Of a DNA stretch of 64,000 bases, positions 8,940 to 17,352 are shown one piece after another. Location: contig NZ_CP055481.1 in NCBI RefSeq assembly GCF_013705725.1, positions 1,426,001-1,490,000 of the forward strand. The letters run 5' to 3'. How positions within the stretch are numbered: position 1 is the first letter of the stretch; the number at the start of each line of letters is the position of its first letter. This DNA is from Klebsiella sp. RHBSTW-00484 (GTDB lineage Bacteria; Pseudomonadota; Gammaproteobacteria; Enterobacterales; Enterobacteriaceae). Made by a program: the position numbers and the translations under genes. The notes beneath the pieces were generated by a model, which searched no databases, was not told the origin of the DNA, and was given only the letters and a program-made list of their open reading frames with translations.

Positions 8940-10106
8940 TTAAGTGCGGGGGGCGAGTTGTTCGATACGCGTTACTAGCTCTTTTATCTCTGTTGCGGTC
9001 GCGCGATAAATTTGAATAATCTGCGAAGAGTTTTGTGCGACCAGAGATACAACCAGCTGATGTATTTCATCCCCCTGGTTATGTTTAATTAACCGAGCCA
9101 GCGATTTCTCTTCTGCCCGTGAGTTGGTTAACGCATGGACCACCTGACGACTGACTGCGATAAGTGCCGCATACGGATTGGGGCTATCTTGCAGGATACC
9201 CCACTCAGCAATATCATCAATTTCTTCAATTGGATAGAGTGAACGCAGCGCTTTATCTGGCGAAGCCGAACCCTCATGCGGCGGGCTATGATCAAGACAC
9301 GCAATATTATGCAATAACCCACCAATCTCAACTTTTAGGCTTTGCATCGCGCTCATGTCCATTTTTGTCGCCAGATAACCGGCAATATGTCCGACAGCAG
9401 AGGAGTGCCAAGGTGTCTGCTGGCTGAACTGATCGATAATAAACGAGAGCAATTCGGCAATATCACGTAGGTTGTGTAAAGAAATAGTATCGTTATGAAT
9501 TCTTGGGATTTCTTTAATGTAATCCCGATAGTCAGAGGAGGCCATCACCGACCAAAAGTGTTCATTGCTGGAGAGGGTTCTGAAGGCCTGAATGTACTCT
9601 TCTTTATAGAGAATATTTGCCCCGGCAGTCACGATTTCGAGGAGTTTCTTGCCTAAGAAGGGCACATGACTGGTGCGGTGCTGGCAATAAAGGACATCCA
9701 GCCGATCGGCAAAGAATAGCAGATGGCTTTCTTCGGGGACCAGTTCCCCTTCGATGTAATGCCCCAGGCCTTTTCGCCAGTGGGTGTGGTGATAGCGGAC
9801 AATCCTGTTCAATGGGCGAAATAGAGGAATTCTGCTGAGTAATTCGCTGCCAATAAGCGCATGGTTGTTATGTTCATCATCAATGTAACTAAGCGGTTCA
9901 AGACGCGATTTTTCATTCAATCCGCCGATATCATGGATGAGGGCCGCAAGAACGGTTTTACGACGCTGAGCCGAAGAGAAATGAACTAAATTAGCCAGGT
10001 GCGATACGATAAAAGCAGTTCTGACATGATGCAGATTCAGCTTAGGATTAATCATATCAAGGGTATTTGCGATGCTGGCTAATGTAGGAAGTAAATGTAT
10101 CTTCAT
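8940..10106 (-). CDS. Tandem HD-domain protein (HD-GYP-like)
   Basis: A 388-residue cytoplasmic protein with two HD-fold halves. The first has a nearly complete metal-binding pattern: HHVR at about residue 26, the LIHDIGG pair at about 57, HALIGSELL and VRYHHTHW further on, as in HD-GYP cyclic-di-GMP phosphodiesterases, although a GYP triad is not seen. The second half (about residues 230-350) begins HSSAVGHIAGYLA and has HNIACLDH where HD would be expected, so it is probably non-catalytic. It may degrade a cyclic nucleotide or act as a regulatory scaffold. It lies between the biosynthetic operon and a membrane-regulator pair, and its link to either is unknown. Confidence 0.65.
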   Translation of the reverse strand: MKIHLLPTLASIANTLDMINPKLNLHHVRTAFIVSHLANLVHFSSAQRRKTVLAALIHDIGGLNEKSRLEPLSYIDDEHNNHALIGSELLSRIPLFRPLNRIVRYHHTHWRKGLGHYIEGELVPEESHLLFFADRLDVLYCQHRTSHVPFLGKKLLEIVTAGANILYKEEYIQAFRTLSSNEHFWSVMASSDYRDYIKEIPRIHNDTISLHNLRDIAELLSFIIDQFSQQTPWHSSAVGHIAGYLATKMDMSAMQSLKVEIGGLLHNIACLDHSPPHEGSASPDKALRSLYPIEEIDDIAEWGILQDSPNPYAALIAVSRQVVHALTNSRAEEKSLARLIKHNQGDEIHQLVVSLVAQNSSQIIQIYRATATEIKELVTRIEQLAPRT

Positions 10107-10152
10107 GATATCGTTATAATATGCAATTTATGAGATAAATCTCAATCGATTA

Positions 10153-10626
10153 TTATTTGCGCTCGCAGCCATATTGCGGGAACGTTTGGTTGCCGAATAA
10201 AATAGTATCATCATTGACTCGATTTATATAGATGATTCTATCATTAGTTTGGCCGCCAAAGAGAGTCTGTTGTGCAATGTTTTCCGGTGTATTATCGGCG
10301 CTGTGACGAATTATCCTGGCATCAGCAATATGAAAAAGAGAGCTGCTGGCAGAATGTTTTTTTAATGTGTAGGTGATGCTGCGTGAGATGATATATTTAT
10401 CCCTATCACTGGTGAGTAATCCTTCAGCGCTGATTAAAAACCGATCGTTTGAATATTCTACAGATAGCAAGCCTTGTGAGCGTAGAATACTCTCATTTGT
10501 GTTCTCCGTCAGATCGTATTGCGACTCACAGGAAAAAGGCGGATGACTGTTGAGGCGAATATAAAAAATTAACAATGCTATTAGTGTTGGTATACAAATC
10601 GCAAATATTAAGACATATTTACGCAT
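10153..10626 (-). CDS. Small membrane-anchored protein, likely partner of the CadC-like regulator
   Basis: I do not recognise this 157-residue protein. It has one N-terminal transmembrane segment (residues about 5-24) after a short positive stretch and a polar domain that should face the periplasm. Three Cys are present (one near residue 34, one near the C-terminus and one in the membrane segment), so a disulphide is possible. Its start overlaps the end of the upstream membrane regulator by 8 bp, so the two are translated together. That arrangement resembles ToxR-ToxS and TcpP-TcpH pairs, where the small partner stabilises or tunes the regulator. The function is inferred from position only. 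Confidence 0.55.
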   Translation of the reverse strand: MRKYVLIFAICIPTLIALLIFYIRLNSHPPFSCESQYDLTENTNESILRSQGLLSVEYSNDRFLISAEGLLTSDRDKYIISRSITYTLKKHSASSSLFHIADARIIRHSADNTPENIAQQTLFGGQTNDRIIYINRVNDDTILFGNQTFPQYGCERK

Positions 10627-11359
10627 TTTTTATTTCCTTATAGTAGTAACTATGGCATTTTTGGTACTTAAGATCGCATTCCAGTATGAATATGTCCATA
10701 TAAATGCCTAAGTCCTGTTCTTCGCTCATCTGCCGATTGAAAAAGTATATTTTCTTTGGCGTAGAACAATCGAGCCCGGAGGGGAGCAGTTTTTGATTCC
10801 TGAGTATTTCTGTTGCAGATATGCTGCCTGTGCCGTAAATGGTGCATTTATCCTGAGTGAGGAAAATGCCAGATGATTGTTTTTTATGGATAAAAAAGTA
10901 AGAGAGGAGCATGAGACCGGCAGCGATCAGGATAAATAAAATGATCGTTTTGCGATGTTGCCCGATCGTCATAGGCTCAGGGGGTTCTGGGGAAAGAGTC
11001 GGGAGAGAGAAAGATGTGTGATAATCACTATCGGTGGTAATAATAATTTCATTAGAAATCTTAAAACCGATTCGCGGCACCGTAATAATCACATTTTTCT
11101 CAATTCCAAGGTCAGACAAGCTACGGCGCAGTGTGGATATATATTGATTCAGATTACTATTAGAAGGTCTGGCACCATATTGTTCAAACACCGTCTGAAA
11201 AATATCAACACGCGAGATAATATCTTCCCGATATTGCAGCAGACAGCTAAGAAGGCGAGTAGATGTGGCTGATAGTTCAATACAATCGCCAGTCAACAAG
11301 TTGACCAGAGAGGCCTCCTCAGTGTCAAAAGTAATAAATCCCTCTATATCGAACCGCAT
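10619..11359 (-). CDS. CadC/ToxR-like membrane transcription regulator
   Basis: A 246-residue protein. Residues 1-105 form a winged-helix DNA-binding domain of the OmpR/ToxR type (LLTGDCIELSATSTRLLSCLL, the recognition-helix region NSNLNQYISTLRRSL, the wing ITVPRIGFKI). A Pro-rich linker and one transmembrane helix (about residues 140-160, IILFILIAAGLMLL) follow, then a small periplasmic sensor domain of about 85 residues. The ATG at 11359 is chosen over a GTG 12 bases upstream because GGAG sits 6 bases before it. The gene is more AT-rich than its neighbours, which fits horizontally acquired regulators. Targets are unknown; the HD gene, the small partner and the PapI-like gene are the nearest candidates. 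Confidence 0.8.
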   Translation of the reverse strand: MRFDIEGFITFDTEEASLVNLLTGDCIELSATSTRLLSCLLQYREDIISRVDIFQTVFEQYGARPSNSNLNQYISTLRRSLSDLGIEKNVIITVPRIGFKISNEIIITTDSDYHTSFSLPTLSPEPPEPMTIGQHRKTIILFILIAAGLMLLSYFFIHKKQSSGIFLTQDKCTIYGTGSISATEILRNQKLLPSGLDCSTPKKIYFFNRQMSEEQDLGIYMDIFILECDLKYQKCHSYYYKEIKNA

Positions 11360-11530
11360 TTTTATCTCCACACGGAATTAAAAATTCACTCTTTATATCA
11401 GGGGTTTTATCATAAAAAAAAGTGAATTTCAGATAAATGTACTGTTTAAATTGAAATTTAAAGCTAATGTTGCCGTTTTAGTGTGGTCAATCCATACTGC
11501 AGTTCATTGAATGACAGAAGGAACTGACTC

Positions 11531-11851
11531 ATGAAGATTGTAACTTCATCCCGTATCCCTGATTTACATCATGGTTCTGGCGCTGCTGTTGAAAGCTTAA
11601 GGTCATTGATGACCGCCATGGGTATCAATAAATTCTCTGGAGTGAACGTTCCAGAGCAGGAGTATATTCTTTTTGTATTAAAAGAACATGAGCCTGAGGG
11701 GCTACTTACTCGTGAATTAGCTGACAGATGTGAAATGTCAATATATAAAGTCAGACATTTGTTGCTGCCTTTGGAGAAGTATGGTCAGGTGAACAGAATA
11801 AAAATCAAAAAACATCATAAGTGGTATATTTATAATAAACATATTGATTGA
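11531..11851 (+). CDS. PapI/FaeA-like winged-helix regulator
   Basis: A 106-residue protein. Residues about 40-103 (EYILFVLKEHEPEGLLTRELADRCEMS, then LLLPLEKYGQVNRI) form a small winged helix like PapI, FaeA and PefI, which work with Lrp in phase-variable control of fimbrial operons. AAGGA lies about 10 bases before the ATG. The gene is divergent from the CadC-like regulator and AT-rich. No fimbrial structural gene is visible in the window, so it is either an orphan or a remnant of a lost fimbrial locus. The N-terminal 35 residues are not part of the recognised fold. Confidence 0.65.
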   Translation: MKIVTSSRIPDLHHGSGAAVESLRSLMTAMGINKFSGVNVPEQEYILFVLKEHEPEGLLTRELADRCEMSIYKVRHLLLPLEKYGQVNRIKIKKHHKWYIYNKHID

Positions 11852-11865
11852 GAGTCATACTAACA

Positions 11866-11902
11866 AGAGGCCTGTAAATTTGCAATAAACACAGGTCTTT
11901 TA
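11866..11902 (+). terminator. Intrinsic terminator after the PapI-like gene
   Basis: AGGCCTGT and ACAGGTCT form an 8-bp stem with one G-T pair, followed by a short T run. It starts 15 bases after the stop codon. Confidence 0.6.
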
Positions 11903-12600
11903 GATGCTTTTTTCAATATTTTAATGTTTTTTTAGAATTAATATCTCGCAAATAATGGAGAATATTCTTAACGAAGTGATATGCCACTTCTTAAATAGAG
12001 CGTTTTGCATTTCATATGTTGATAAGTATTTATCAATAATGTTGGATAATTCTCATTTGTTGATTTTATGCGGCAAGCGATGGCAGGCGAGCGCTCGATC
12101 GTTTTGTTGATGAAATGATGCTTTTGTTTCTAAATTGTTGCTTTTGTGGCGTGGCAATCTGATTCAATCAACGTCGAGGGGGAATTTGGCTAAGAAGTCG
12201 CATAAGAAAAAGAATGCAATATTATCTAAGGCCATTGTTATTCCGTACTCACTTCAGTTCACTGACGCTATCATGTTCGCTTTAGCACTCCCTGCCTGGA
12301 GTTTTCCATAAAAGAGAAAATAGTGTGATCCAGTTCAATAATATCTTATGTGAGATAAATATTTCCCGATTGCTTATATTGGATACCGTTGCGTATGAGC
12401 ATGCGTAAAGCACGGTGATGACTGCTGTCCAGTATACTGGACTAAATTCCCATATTATGGGAGGTACGTTAGTTAACTGAGTCAGAGTGCAGGGCAATTG
12501 AGGTGTTATTTGATATGAAATAATAAAAAGTTCGTATCAGTCACGTTACTGTGGGCCAAATATTGTGGTTATCAAACACTCAGCTTGAAGGGAGCATAAA
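11903..12600. other. AT-rich intergenic region upstream of fucO
   Basis: About 700 bases with no convincing gene. Composition is clearly AT-rich up to about 12200. The part nearest fucO carries two perfect palindromes, listed separately. A GAAGGGAG ribosome site sits just before the fucO start. Confidence 0.5.
12427..12462. promoter_or_regulatory. Two adjacent perfect palindromes, candidate operators
   Basis: GTCCAGTATACTGGAC (12427-12442) is a perfect 16-bp palindrome. Seven bases later CCCATATTATGGG (12450-12462) is a perfect 13-base palindrome. They lie about 140-175 bases before fucO. The form suggests binding of dimeric regulators; I do not recognise which. Confidence 0.45.
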
Positions 12601-13752
12601 ATGGCTTACAGAATGATTTTAAACGAAACTTCTTATTTTGGTGCGGGATCGATTAGCTGCATTGTCGATGAAGTCAAAAAGCGCGGCTTTAAAAAAGCGC
12701 TGGTGGTCACTGATAAGGATCTGATTCGCTTTAAGGTCGCGACAAAAGTATTCGATATCCTCGACAGCGCTGGCCTGGCCTACAGCGTCTTTGATAGCGT
12801 GATTCCTAACCCGACCATTGAAGTTGTACAACAGGGCGTTGAAGCGTTTAAACAATCGGGTGCAGATTATCTGATCGCCATCGGCGGTGGTTCCCCGCAG
12901 GATACCTGCAAGGCAGTAGGGATTATCATTAATAACCCTGAATTCGCCGATGTTCGCAGCCTGGAGGGCGGGGCCGACACCAAAAATGCCGCAGTGCCGA
13001 TGATTGCGATCCCAACCACCGCCGGTACGGCTGCTGAAGTGACCATCAACTACGTCATCACCGACGTACAAAACCGCCGCAAGTTTGTTTGCTATGACCC
13101 GCACGATATCCCGGTTGTGGCGATTATCGATGCTGAAATGATGGCCAGCATGCCTGCCAGCCTGAAGGCGGCGACCGGCGTCGATGCGCTGACTCATGCG
13201 ATCGAAGGTTATATCACTAAAGGCGCATGGGAATTAACCGACATGCTGCATCTGAAGGCCATTGAAGTGATTGGCCGCTCGCTGCGCGCCTCAGTGCAGG
13301 GCGATGAGCAGGGCGCGGAAGGGATGGCGCTGGGGCAATATATTGCCGGAATGGGCTTCTCTAACGTCGGACTGGGCTTGGTTCACGGCATGGCGCACCC
13401 GTTGGGCGCTTTCTACGGTACGCCGCATGGTGTCGCCAACGCAGTGCTGTTGCCACATCTTATGGCTTACAACGCTGAATTTACCGGTGAGAAGTATCGC
13501 GACATTGCGGTGGCTCTGGGAAATAAACAGGCGGCGACCCTACCGATTGCCGAAGCGCGTAAGGCAGCCGTTGAGGCCGTGGCGCAGCTTAACCGCGACG
13601 TTAATATCCCGGCGCGTCTGCGTGATGTGGGTATGAAAGAGGAGGATATTGATGCCCTCGCCGCCGCCGCGCTGGCGGATGTGTGCACTGGCGGTAACCC
13701 GCGCGATACAAATCTGGAAGAGATTAAAGCGCTGTATCGGGCGATTTTCTAA
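12601..13752 (+). CDS. fucO: Lactaldehyde reductase / 1,2-propanediol oxidoreductase
   Basis: A 383-residue group III iron-dependent alcohol dehydrogenase, matching FucO along its length. Visible motifs are the NAD site GGGSPQD (about residues 97-103), PTTAGTAAEVT, and the Fe-binding His/Asp set in DALTHAIEGY, GLVHGMAHPLGA and GTPHGVAN. In the fucose and rhamnose pathways it reduces L-lactaldehyde to 1,2-propanediol under anaerobic conditions. Here it stands alone, without fucAPIK, between its own promoter region and a strong terminator, so it is a single-gene unit. A close paralogue with a different aldehyde substrate is the alternative. Confidence 0.88.
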   Translation: MAYRMILNETSYFGAGSISCIVDEVKKRGFKKALVVTDKDLIRFKVATKVFDILDSAGLAYSVFDSVIPNPTIEVVQQGVEAFKQSGADYLIAIGGGSPQDTCKAVGIIINNPEFADVRSLEGGADTKNAAVPMIAIPTTAGTAAEVTINYVITDVQNRRKFVCYDPHDIPVVAIIDAEMMASMPASLKAATGVDALTHAIEGYITKGAWELTDMLHLKAIEVIGRSLRASVQGDEQGAEGMALGQYIAGMGFSNVGLGLVHGMAHPLGAFYGTPHGVANAVLLPHLMAYNAEFTGEKYRDIAVALGNKQAATLPIAEARKAAVEAVAQLNRDVNIPARLRDVGMKEEDIDALAAAALADVCTGGNPRDTNLEEIKALYRAIF

Positions 13753-13765
13753 GGTAGCAATCTCA

Positions 13766-13799
13766 ACCGTAGCCGGTAGAACGCTCTATCGGCTACGGT
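13766..13799 (+). terminator. fucO terminator
   Basis: ACCGTAGCCGGTAG (13766-13779) pairs with CTATCGGCTACGGT (13786-13799), with one G-T pair, and GTTATTT follows. It begins 13 bases after the fucO stop. Confidence 0.75.
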
Positions 13800-13839
13800 G
13801 TTATTTAGGCTGGGCGTGTGCGCTATATCCGAACTCGTT

Positions 13840-14103
13840 TATACCCGTCATACTTCAAGTTGCTTGTGCGTTGGCTGCGTTCACTCACCCCAGTCACTTA
13901 CTTTAGTAAGCTCCTGGGGATTAATGAGAGGCTCCTGCCTCTCACCGGAGGCCAGCCTTCGGCTGGTCAAATTCGTTCCCGACGAATTTGTCGCTCTCTT
14001 GCCGCGTGATTCGTCCCTACGGGACTCACCCTTTCAGGGCCAGCGCAAGCGCTGTTCAAAACGGTTAACCGTTTTGTCCTGCAACTCGAATTATTTAGGG
14101 TAT
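13840..14103. repeat. MITE-like intergenic repeat made of serial hairpins
   Basis: The block is bounded by imperfect terminal inverted repeats: ATACCC...TTCAAGTTGC at the left, GCAACTCGAATT...GGGTAT at the right. The interior is a run of short palindromes: 13926-13943, 13951-13968, 13969-13989, 14013-14025, 14041-14054 and a perfect 18-bp one at 14058-14075 (AAAACGGTTAACCGTTTT). Related terminal sequences are common between genes of enterobacteria. Here the element lies between fucO and the end of the convergent GntR gene. No coding function is seen. Confidence 0.7.
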
Positions 14104-14114
14104 ATACCCAGTCA

Positions 14115-14828
14115 TCAATCTCTATCTGTTTTAGCTTTAATCTTGTCAATGGCGGTGACGTTTTCCGACATCGCTTCATTAAGGACCTTCACCGCCGTGT
14201 TGGCATCGCGATTTTTAATCGACATATAGACTTTGATATGGGCTTCCACGCTTTCAAGGGTAATGCCCAGCGCGCGGTTAAGTTCTTCAAGGTAGTAGTA
14301 ATAAATATCTTTGATGGAATTCATTACGTTATAAAAGACGCTATTGTGCGATGCCCTGACAATCGCCAAATGGAACGCGTAATCCGCTTCAGAATATTTT
14401 TTGTAGTCACCCTTGTTGATGAGCATATTGTTGAGCGCTTGCTCAAGCTGGAGGATATCTTCATCGGTGGCATGAGTGACGGCCAGCTCCACGCATTTGA
14501 ACTCTACGGTCTGGCGGAAGATCATCATGTCGTGAAACTCTTCGCGGCTAAGATGCATGATAGGGCGAGGATCGTTGCTCAGCATCTGCGGTGTGAAGTG
14601 ATCGCTAACGTAGCTGCCGCTCCCTTGGCGGGTGACGACAATGCCGAGATCGCGAAAGCGCTGGACCGCACTGCGCACGCTGACCCGGCTGACGTTGAAG
14701 GACGTGGTCAGCTCCGCTTCAGATGGCAGGCGGCTACCCGGCGGCCAGCTACCATCCAGCAGCTTTGCGCTGATCTGATCATAAATTTCATTTACAACAT
14801 TCTGTTTTTGAATGGATTTTATGCTCAA
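14115..14828 (-). CDS. GntR/FadR-family (FCD) transcription regulator
   Basis: A 237-residue regulator. The N-terminal winged helix (WPPGSRLPSEAELTTSFNVS, then VSVRSAVQRFRDLGIV) is followed by the all-helical FCD sensor domain (about residues 90-230), with candidate metal or ligand residues in EADYAFHLAIVRASHN. FCD regulators of this type usually sense sugar acids such as hexuronates or aldonates. The neighbouring transporter, dehydrogenase and ManD-type dehydratase fit that. A terminator (14886-14901) separates it from the transporter gene, so it is probably transcribed from its own promoter. A TTGT-N3-ACAA palindrome at 17269-17285 is its best candidate site in the window. Confidence 0.85.
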   Translation of the reverse strand: MSIKSIQKQNVVNEIYDQISAKLLDGSWPPGSRLPSEAELTTSFNVSRVSVRSAVQRFRDLGIVVTRQGSGSYVSDHFTPQMLSNDPRPIMHLSREEFHDMMIFRQTVEFKCVELAVTHATDEDILQLEQALNNMLINKGDYKKYSEADYAFHLAIVRASHNSVFYNVMNSIKDIYYYYLEELNRALGITLESVEAHIKVYMSIKNRDANTAVKVLNEAMSENVTAIDKIKAKTDRD

Positions 14829-14885
14829 GATCGCTGTCCGTGTGAGTTATAAAGCGTCAGCCAATATACCATTTTTAAAAACAAA

Positions 14886-14901
14886 GCGCCCGTTCGGGCG
14901 C
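14886..14901 (-). terminator. Terminator after the MFS transporter gene
   Basis: GCGCCCG-TT-CGGGCGC is a perfect 7-bp GC stem. On the minus strand it is followed by TTTGTTTTT, so it is a good rho-independent terminator for the transcript coming from the dehydrogenase and transporter. Confidence 0.8.
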
Positions 14902-14907
14902 CTAATA

Positions 14908-16194
14908 TTAACAGGTCTGAACTTTTGTGCTGCTGGACTCTTTACTGGTGAAAGCCGTGACTGATGTCAGTAAAACTGCCAGGACAAGCGAGCTGCCCAT
15001 AAAAATGTAAGAGGCGCCTGGACCACCGGTCAAACCATTGAGGTAGCCGACAATCCATGAACCAACGAACGAGCCAAGCGCACCGAAACTGACGATAAAC
15101 GCCATCGCTCCAGCCATCACATTCCTTGGGATCATGTCAGGTATTGCTGCAAAAAATGGACCGTATGGCGTATACATCGCCCCACCCGCAATCATCAGTA
15201 GCACATAGGATAACCAGAAGTTGGAGGTACCGATGGTAAAGGAACCGATAAAGCAGATCGCGCCAAGCCCTAAGAAGAGAAGAACAATGATTTTACGATT
15301 CAGAAATTTATCTGAATACCAGGAGGCACCCAACATCAGTGGAACGGCGAGCAGATAAGGTGCTGCGGATAACCAACCTGTTGCGACAATACTTAGCCCT
15401 GATGCTGATTTTAAAATAGACGGAAGCCACATAATGAAACCATACATTCCGATATTCCAGAAAAAATGGATAAAGGAAAGGGAAAGTACTTTACCTGAAC
15501 GAAAAGCCTCACTGTAGTTTTTAATTTCTTTTATATTAGTTTGCTCAGCGGCAAGTGCAGCTTCAATATCGATTTTTTCTTGTGGAGTTAACCATTTTGC
15601 ATCAGCAGGGCGATCAACAAAAACAAACCACCATATTGCCGCCCAAATAATTGCGGGTACGCCTTCAATGATGAACATTCCACGCCAGCCGAACGCATCA
15701 ACAAGATAACCTGACAGAACGGACATCCACAATACGGTAATAGGGTTACCAAGGAACAGAAATGTATTGGCTTTTGAACGTTCTTTCTTAGTAAACCAGT
15801 GACTTAGGAAGACAAGCATTGCGGGCATAACGACACTTTCGGCGACACCAAGAAGAAAACGTATCACCGCCAGAGTTTTTACATCATGTACCATGCCAGT
15901 TGCTGTTGCTAAAATACCCCACAGGATAAGACTCCAGAATATCAGTTTCTTCGCACTACGTTTTTCAGCGTAAATACCTCCTGGAACTTGAAAGAAAAAG
16001 TACCCCAGGAAGAATAAAGCGCCAAGTAACGATGATATCCCAGGGGTAATATTGAGGTCTTCTGCCAAACCCGATGCGGCACCAAATCCATAGTTAGCAC
16101 GATCCAGATAGGCCAGGCTGTAAGTGATAAATGCCAGGGGAATAAGTTTTTTCCAGCGTAAAGGGGCCAGTTTTCTTTGTATTTTATCAATCAT
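14908..16194 (-). CDS. MFS sugar-acid transporter (anion:cation symporter family)
   Basis: A 428-residue protein with about twelve hydrophobic segments. The early motif LAYLDRANYGFGAASGL and the later GYFFFQVPGG and LGVAESVVMPAMLVFLSHWF are typical of the ACS family (GudP, DgoT, LgoT, phthalate permeases), which imports hexonates, hexarates and similar anions with protons. It follows the dehydrogenase gene on the minus strand with a 55-bp gap and ends in a strong terminator. Together with the ManD-type dehydratase it probably imports a hexonate; the exact substrate cannot be read from sequence. Confidence 0.88.
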   Translation of the reverse strand: MIDKIQRKLAPLRWKKLIPLAFITYSLAYLDRANYGFGAASGLAEDLNITPGISSLLGALFFLGYFFFQVPGGIYAEKRSAKKLIFWSLILWGILATATGMVHDVKTLAVIRFLLGVAESVVMPAMLVFLSHWFTKKERSKANTFLFLGNPITVLWMSVLSGYLVDAFGWRGMFIIEGVPAIIWAAIWWFVFVDRPADAKWLTPQEKIDIEAALAAEQTNIKEIKNYSEAFRSGKVLSLSFIHFFWNIGMYGFIMWLPSILKSASGLSIVATGWLSAAPYLLAVPLMLGASWYSDKFLNRKIIVLLFLGLGAICFIGSFTIGTSNFWLSYVLLMIAGGAMYTPYGPFFAAIPDMIPRNVMAGAMAFIVSFGALGSFVGSWIVGYLNGLTGGPGASYIFMGSSLVLAVLLTSVTAFTSKESSSTKVQTC

Positions 16195-16249
16195 AATCTC
16201 TATTCCAGAGTAGGTTTTTTATGCATCTGCTGACGGTTATTGAATTGAA

Positions 16250-17017
16250 TCACAGCACTGCCAGCCAGCCACCATCGACGTAAATAATCTGTCCGTTGAT
16301 ATAGTCAGAGGCTTTTGATGACAGAAAGACCGCGGTGCCAATTAATTCATCCGGACGGCCCCAGCGCTGTGATGGATTGCTGCTTTTTACCCAGTTGTCG
16401 AACTGCTTATCTTCAATCAGCGCAGTATTCATGTCGGTCAGAATGTAGCCAGGTCCAATGGCGTTGCTCTGGATATTAAATTGCGCCCATTCAGCCGCCA
16501 TGGAGCAGGTGAGCATTTTGATCCCGCCTTTCGCCGCCGTATAGGGAGCCACGGTTGGTCGGGCTGCCTGACTGGTCAGCGAACCGATATTGACAATTTT
16601 GCCCCCGGAGTTGCGTGCAATCATCCGTCTTGCGGCGGCACGAGAAACGAGGAAAGCGCTGGTAAGGTTGGTATCAATCACCTTTTGCCACTTTTCCAGC
16701 TCCAGTTCCACCATCGGCTTACGATACTGAATACCGGCGTTGTTTATCAAAATGTCGATGTAGATACCCTGTGCGTCAAGCTCTGCAAAAGCTTTTTCAA
16801 TCGCCTCTTCGTTTGTCACATCAAACGCCACGCCGTGTGCGCGATACCCTTTACTTGCCAGTGCATCGACGGACTCGGCCAGCAGCGTGTCGCGAATGTC
16901 GTTCAGAACGACCCTGGCACCCGCAGCGGCGAGCCCTTCGGCATAGGCAAATCCCAACCCACGCGCCGATCCGGTGACCAGTGCCGTTTTCCCCGTTAAA
17001 TCGAATAATGCGCTCAT
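16250..17017 (-). CDS. SDR dehydrogenase, gluconate 5-dehydrogenase-like
   Basis: A 255-residue short-chain dehydrogenase with TGSARGLGFAYAEGL (cofactor), NNAGI, and the catalytic Ser in NIGSLTSQAARP followed by YTAAK. The Asp at the end of strand 2 (VVLNDIRD) suggests NAD rather than NADP. It resembles IdnO/KduD-type enzymes that interconvert a keto-sugar acid and an aldonate. It is the first gene of the minus-strand unit with the MFS transporter and is divergent from the ManD-type gene. In comparable loci such enzymes convert L-gulonate or L-idonate towards D-fructuronate or D-mannonate; here that is an inference. Confidence 0.82.
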   Translation of the reverse strand: MSALFDLTGKTALVTGSARGLGFAYAEGLAAAGARVVLNDIRDTLLAESVDALASKGYRAHGVAFDVTNEEAIEKAFAELDAQGIYIDILINNAGIQYRKPMVELELEKWQKVIDTNLTSAFLVSRAAARRMIARNSGGKIVNIGSLTSQAARPTVAPYTAAKGGIKMLTCSMAAEWAQFNIQSNAIGPGYILTDMNTALIEDKQFDNWVKSSNPSQRWGRPDELIGTAVFLSSKASDYINGQIIYVDGGWLAVL

Positions 17018-17201
17018 CTCATTTCCTCATTGGTTTAATTTGTATGACGACTGTCTTATTTAAGGTTGGTTTTTTGAATGATAAAAAGCAACACCCTAAA
17101 AATAAATTTGCAATACGGATCACGAATGCAAGGTGTCGAACATATTTTTATTTTTATATGTAATTGTATTTTACTGTTTTTATTTTACTGGATGTCGCTG
17201 A

Positions 17202-17217
17202 TTTGATCGCGATCACA
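17202..17217. promoter_or_regulatory. CRP-like site in the sugar-acid divergent promoter
   Basis: TTTGATCGCGATCACA has a perfect right CRP half (TCACA) and a weak left half (TTTGA) at the standard 6-base spacing, and sits about 150 bases before the dehydratase start. The rest of the 335-bp divergent region (17018-17352) is AT-rich and contains the operator listed next. Confidence 0.5.
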
Positions 17218-17268
17218 GAATGTAATATTCCAGAGACGCTCACGGATTAAGCGTGATATAACATCGCA

Positions 17269-17285
17269 AAGTTGTAGGACAACTT
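17269..17285. promoter_or_regulatory. Candidate operator for the GntR/FCD regulator
   Basis: AAGTTGTAGGACAACTT is a perfect 7-3-7 palindrome with a TTGT-N3-ACAA core, the usual style of FCD-family GntR sites. It lies 68 bases before the dehydratase start and on the only divergent promoter of the cluster. Confidence 0.55.
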
Positions 17286-17352
17286 ACAAATTATGTATTG
17301 TCATTCGCTTGCAGCATGGCAGGCAGTTAGTTCGCAAAACTGAGGAGTTAAA

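Noticed and set aside
11531..11851. Presence of a fimbrial operon next to the PapI-like gene
   Set aside because: No chaperone, usher or pilin sequence is found on either side within the window.
12282..12497. Open frame of 71 codons on the minus strand upstream of fucO
   Set aside because: No family resemblance and no clear ribosome site, and it covers the candidate regulatory palindromes.
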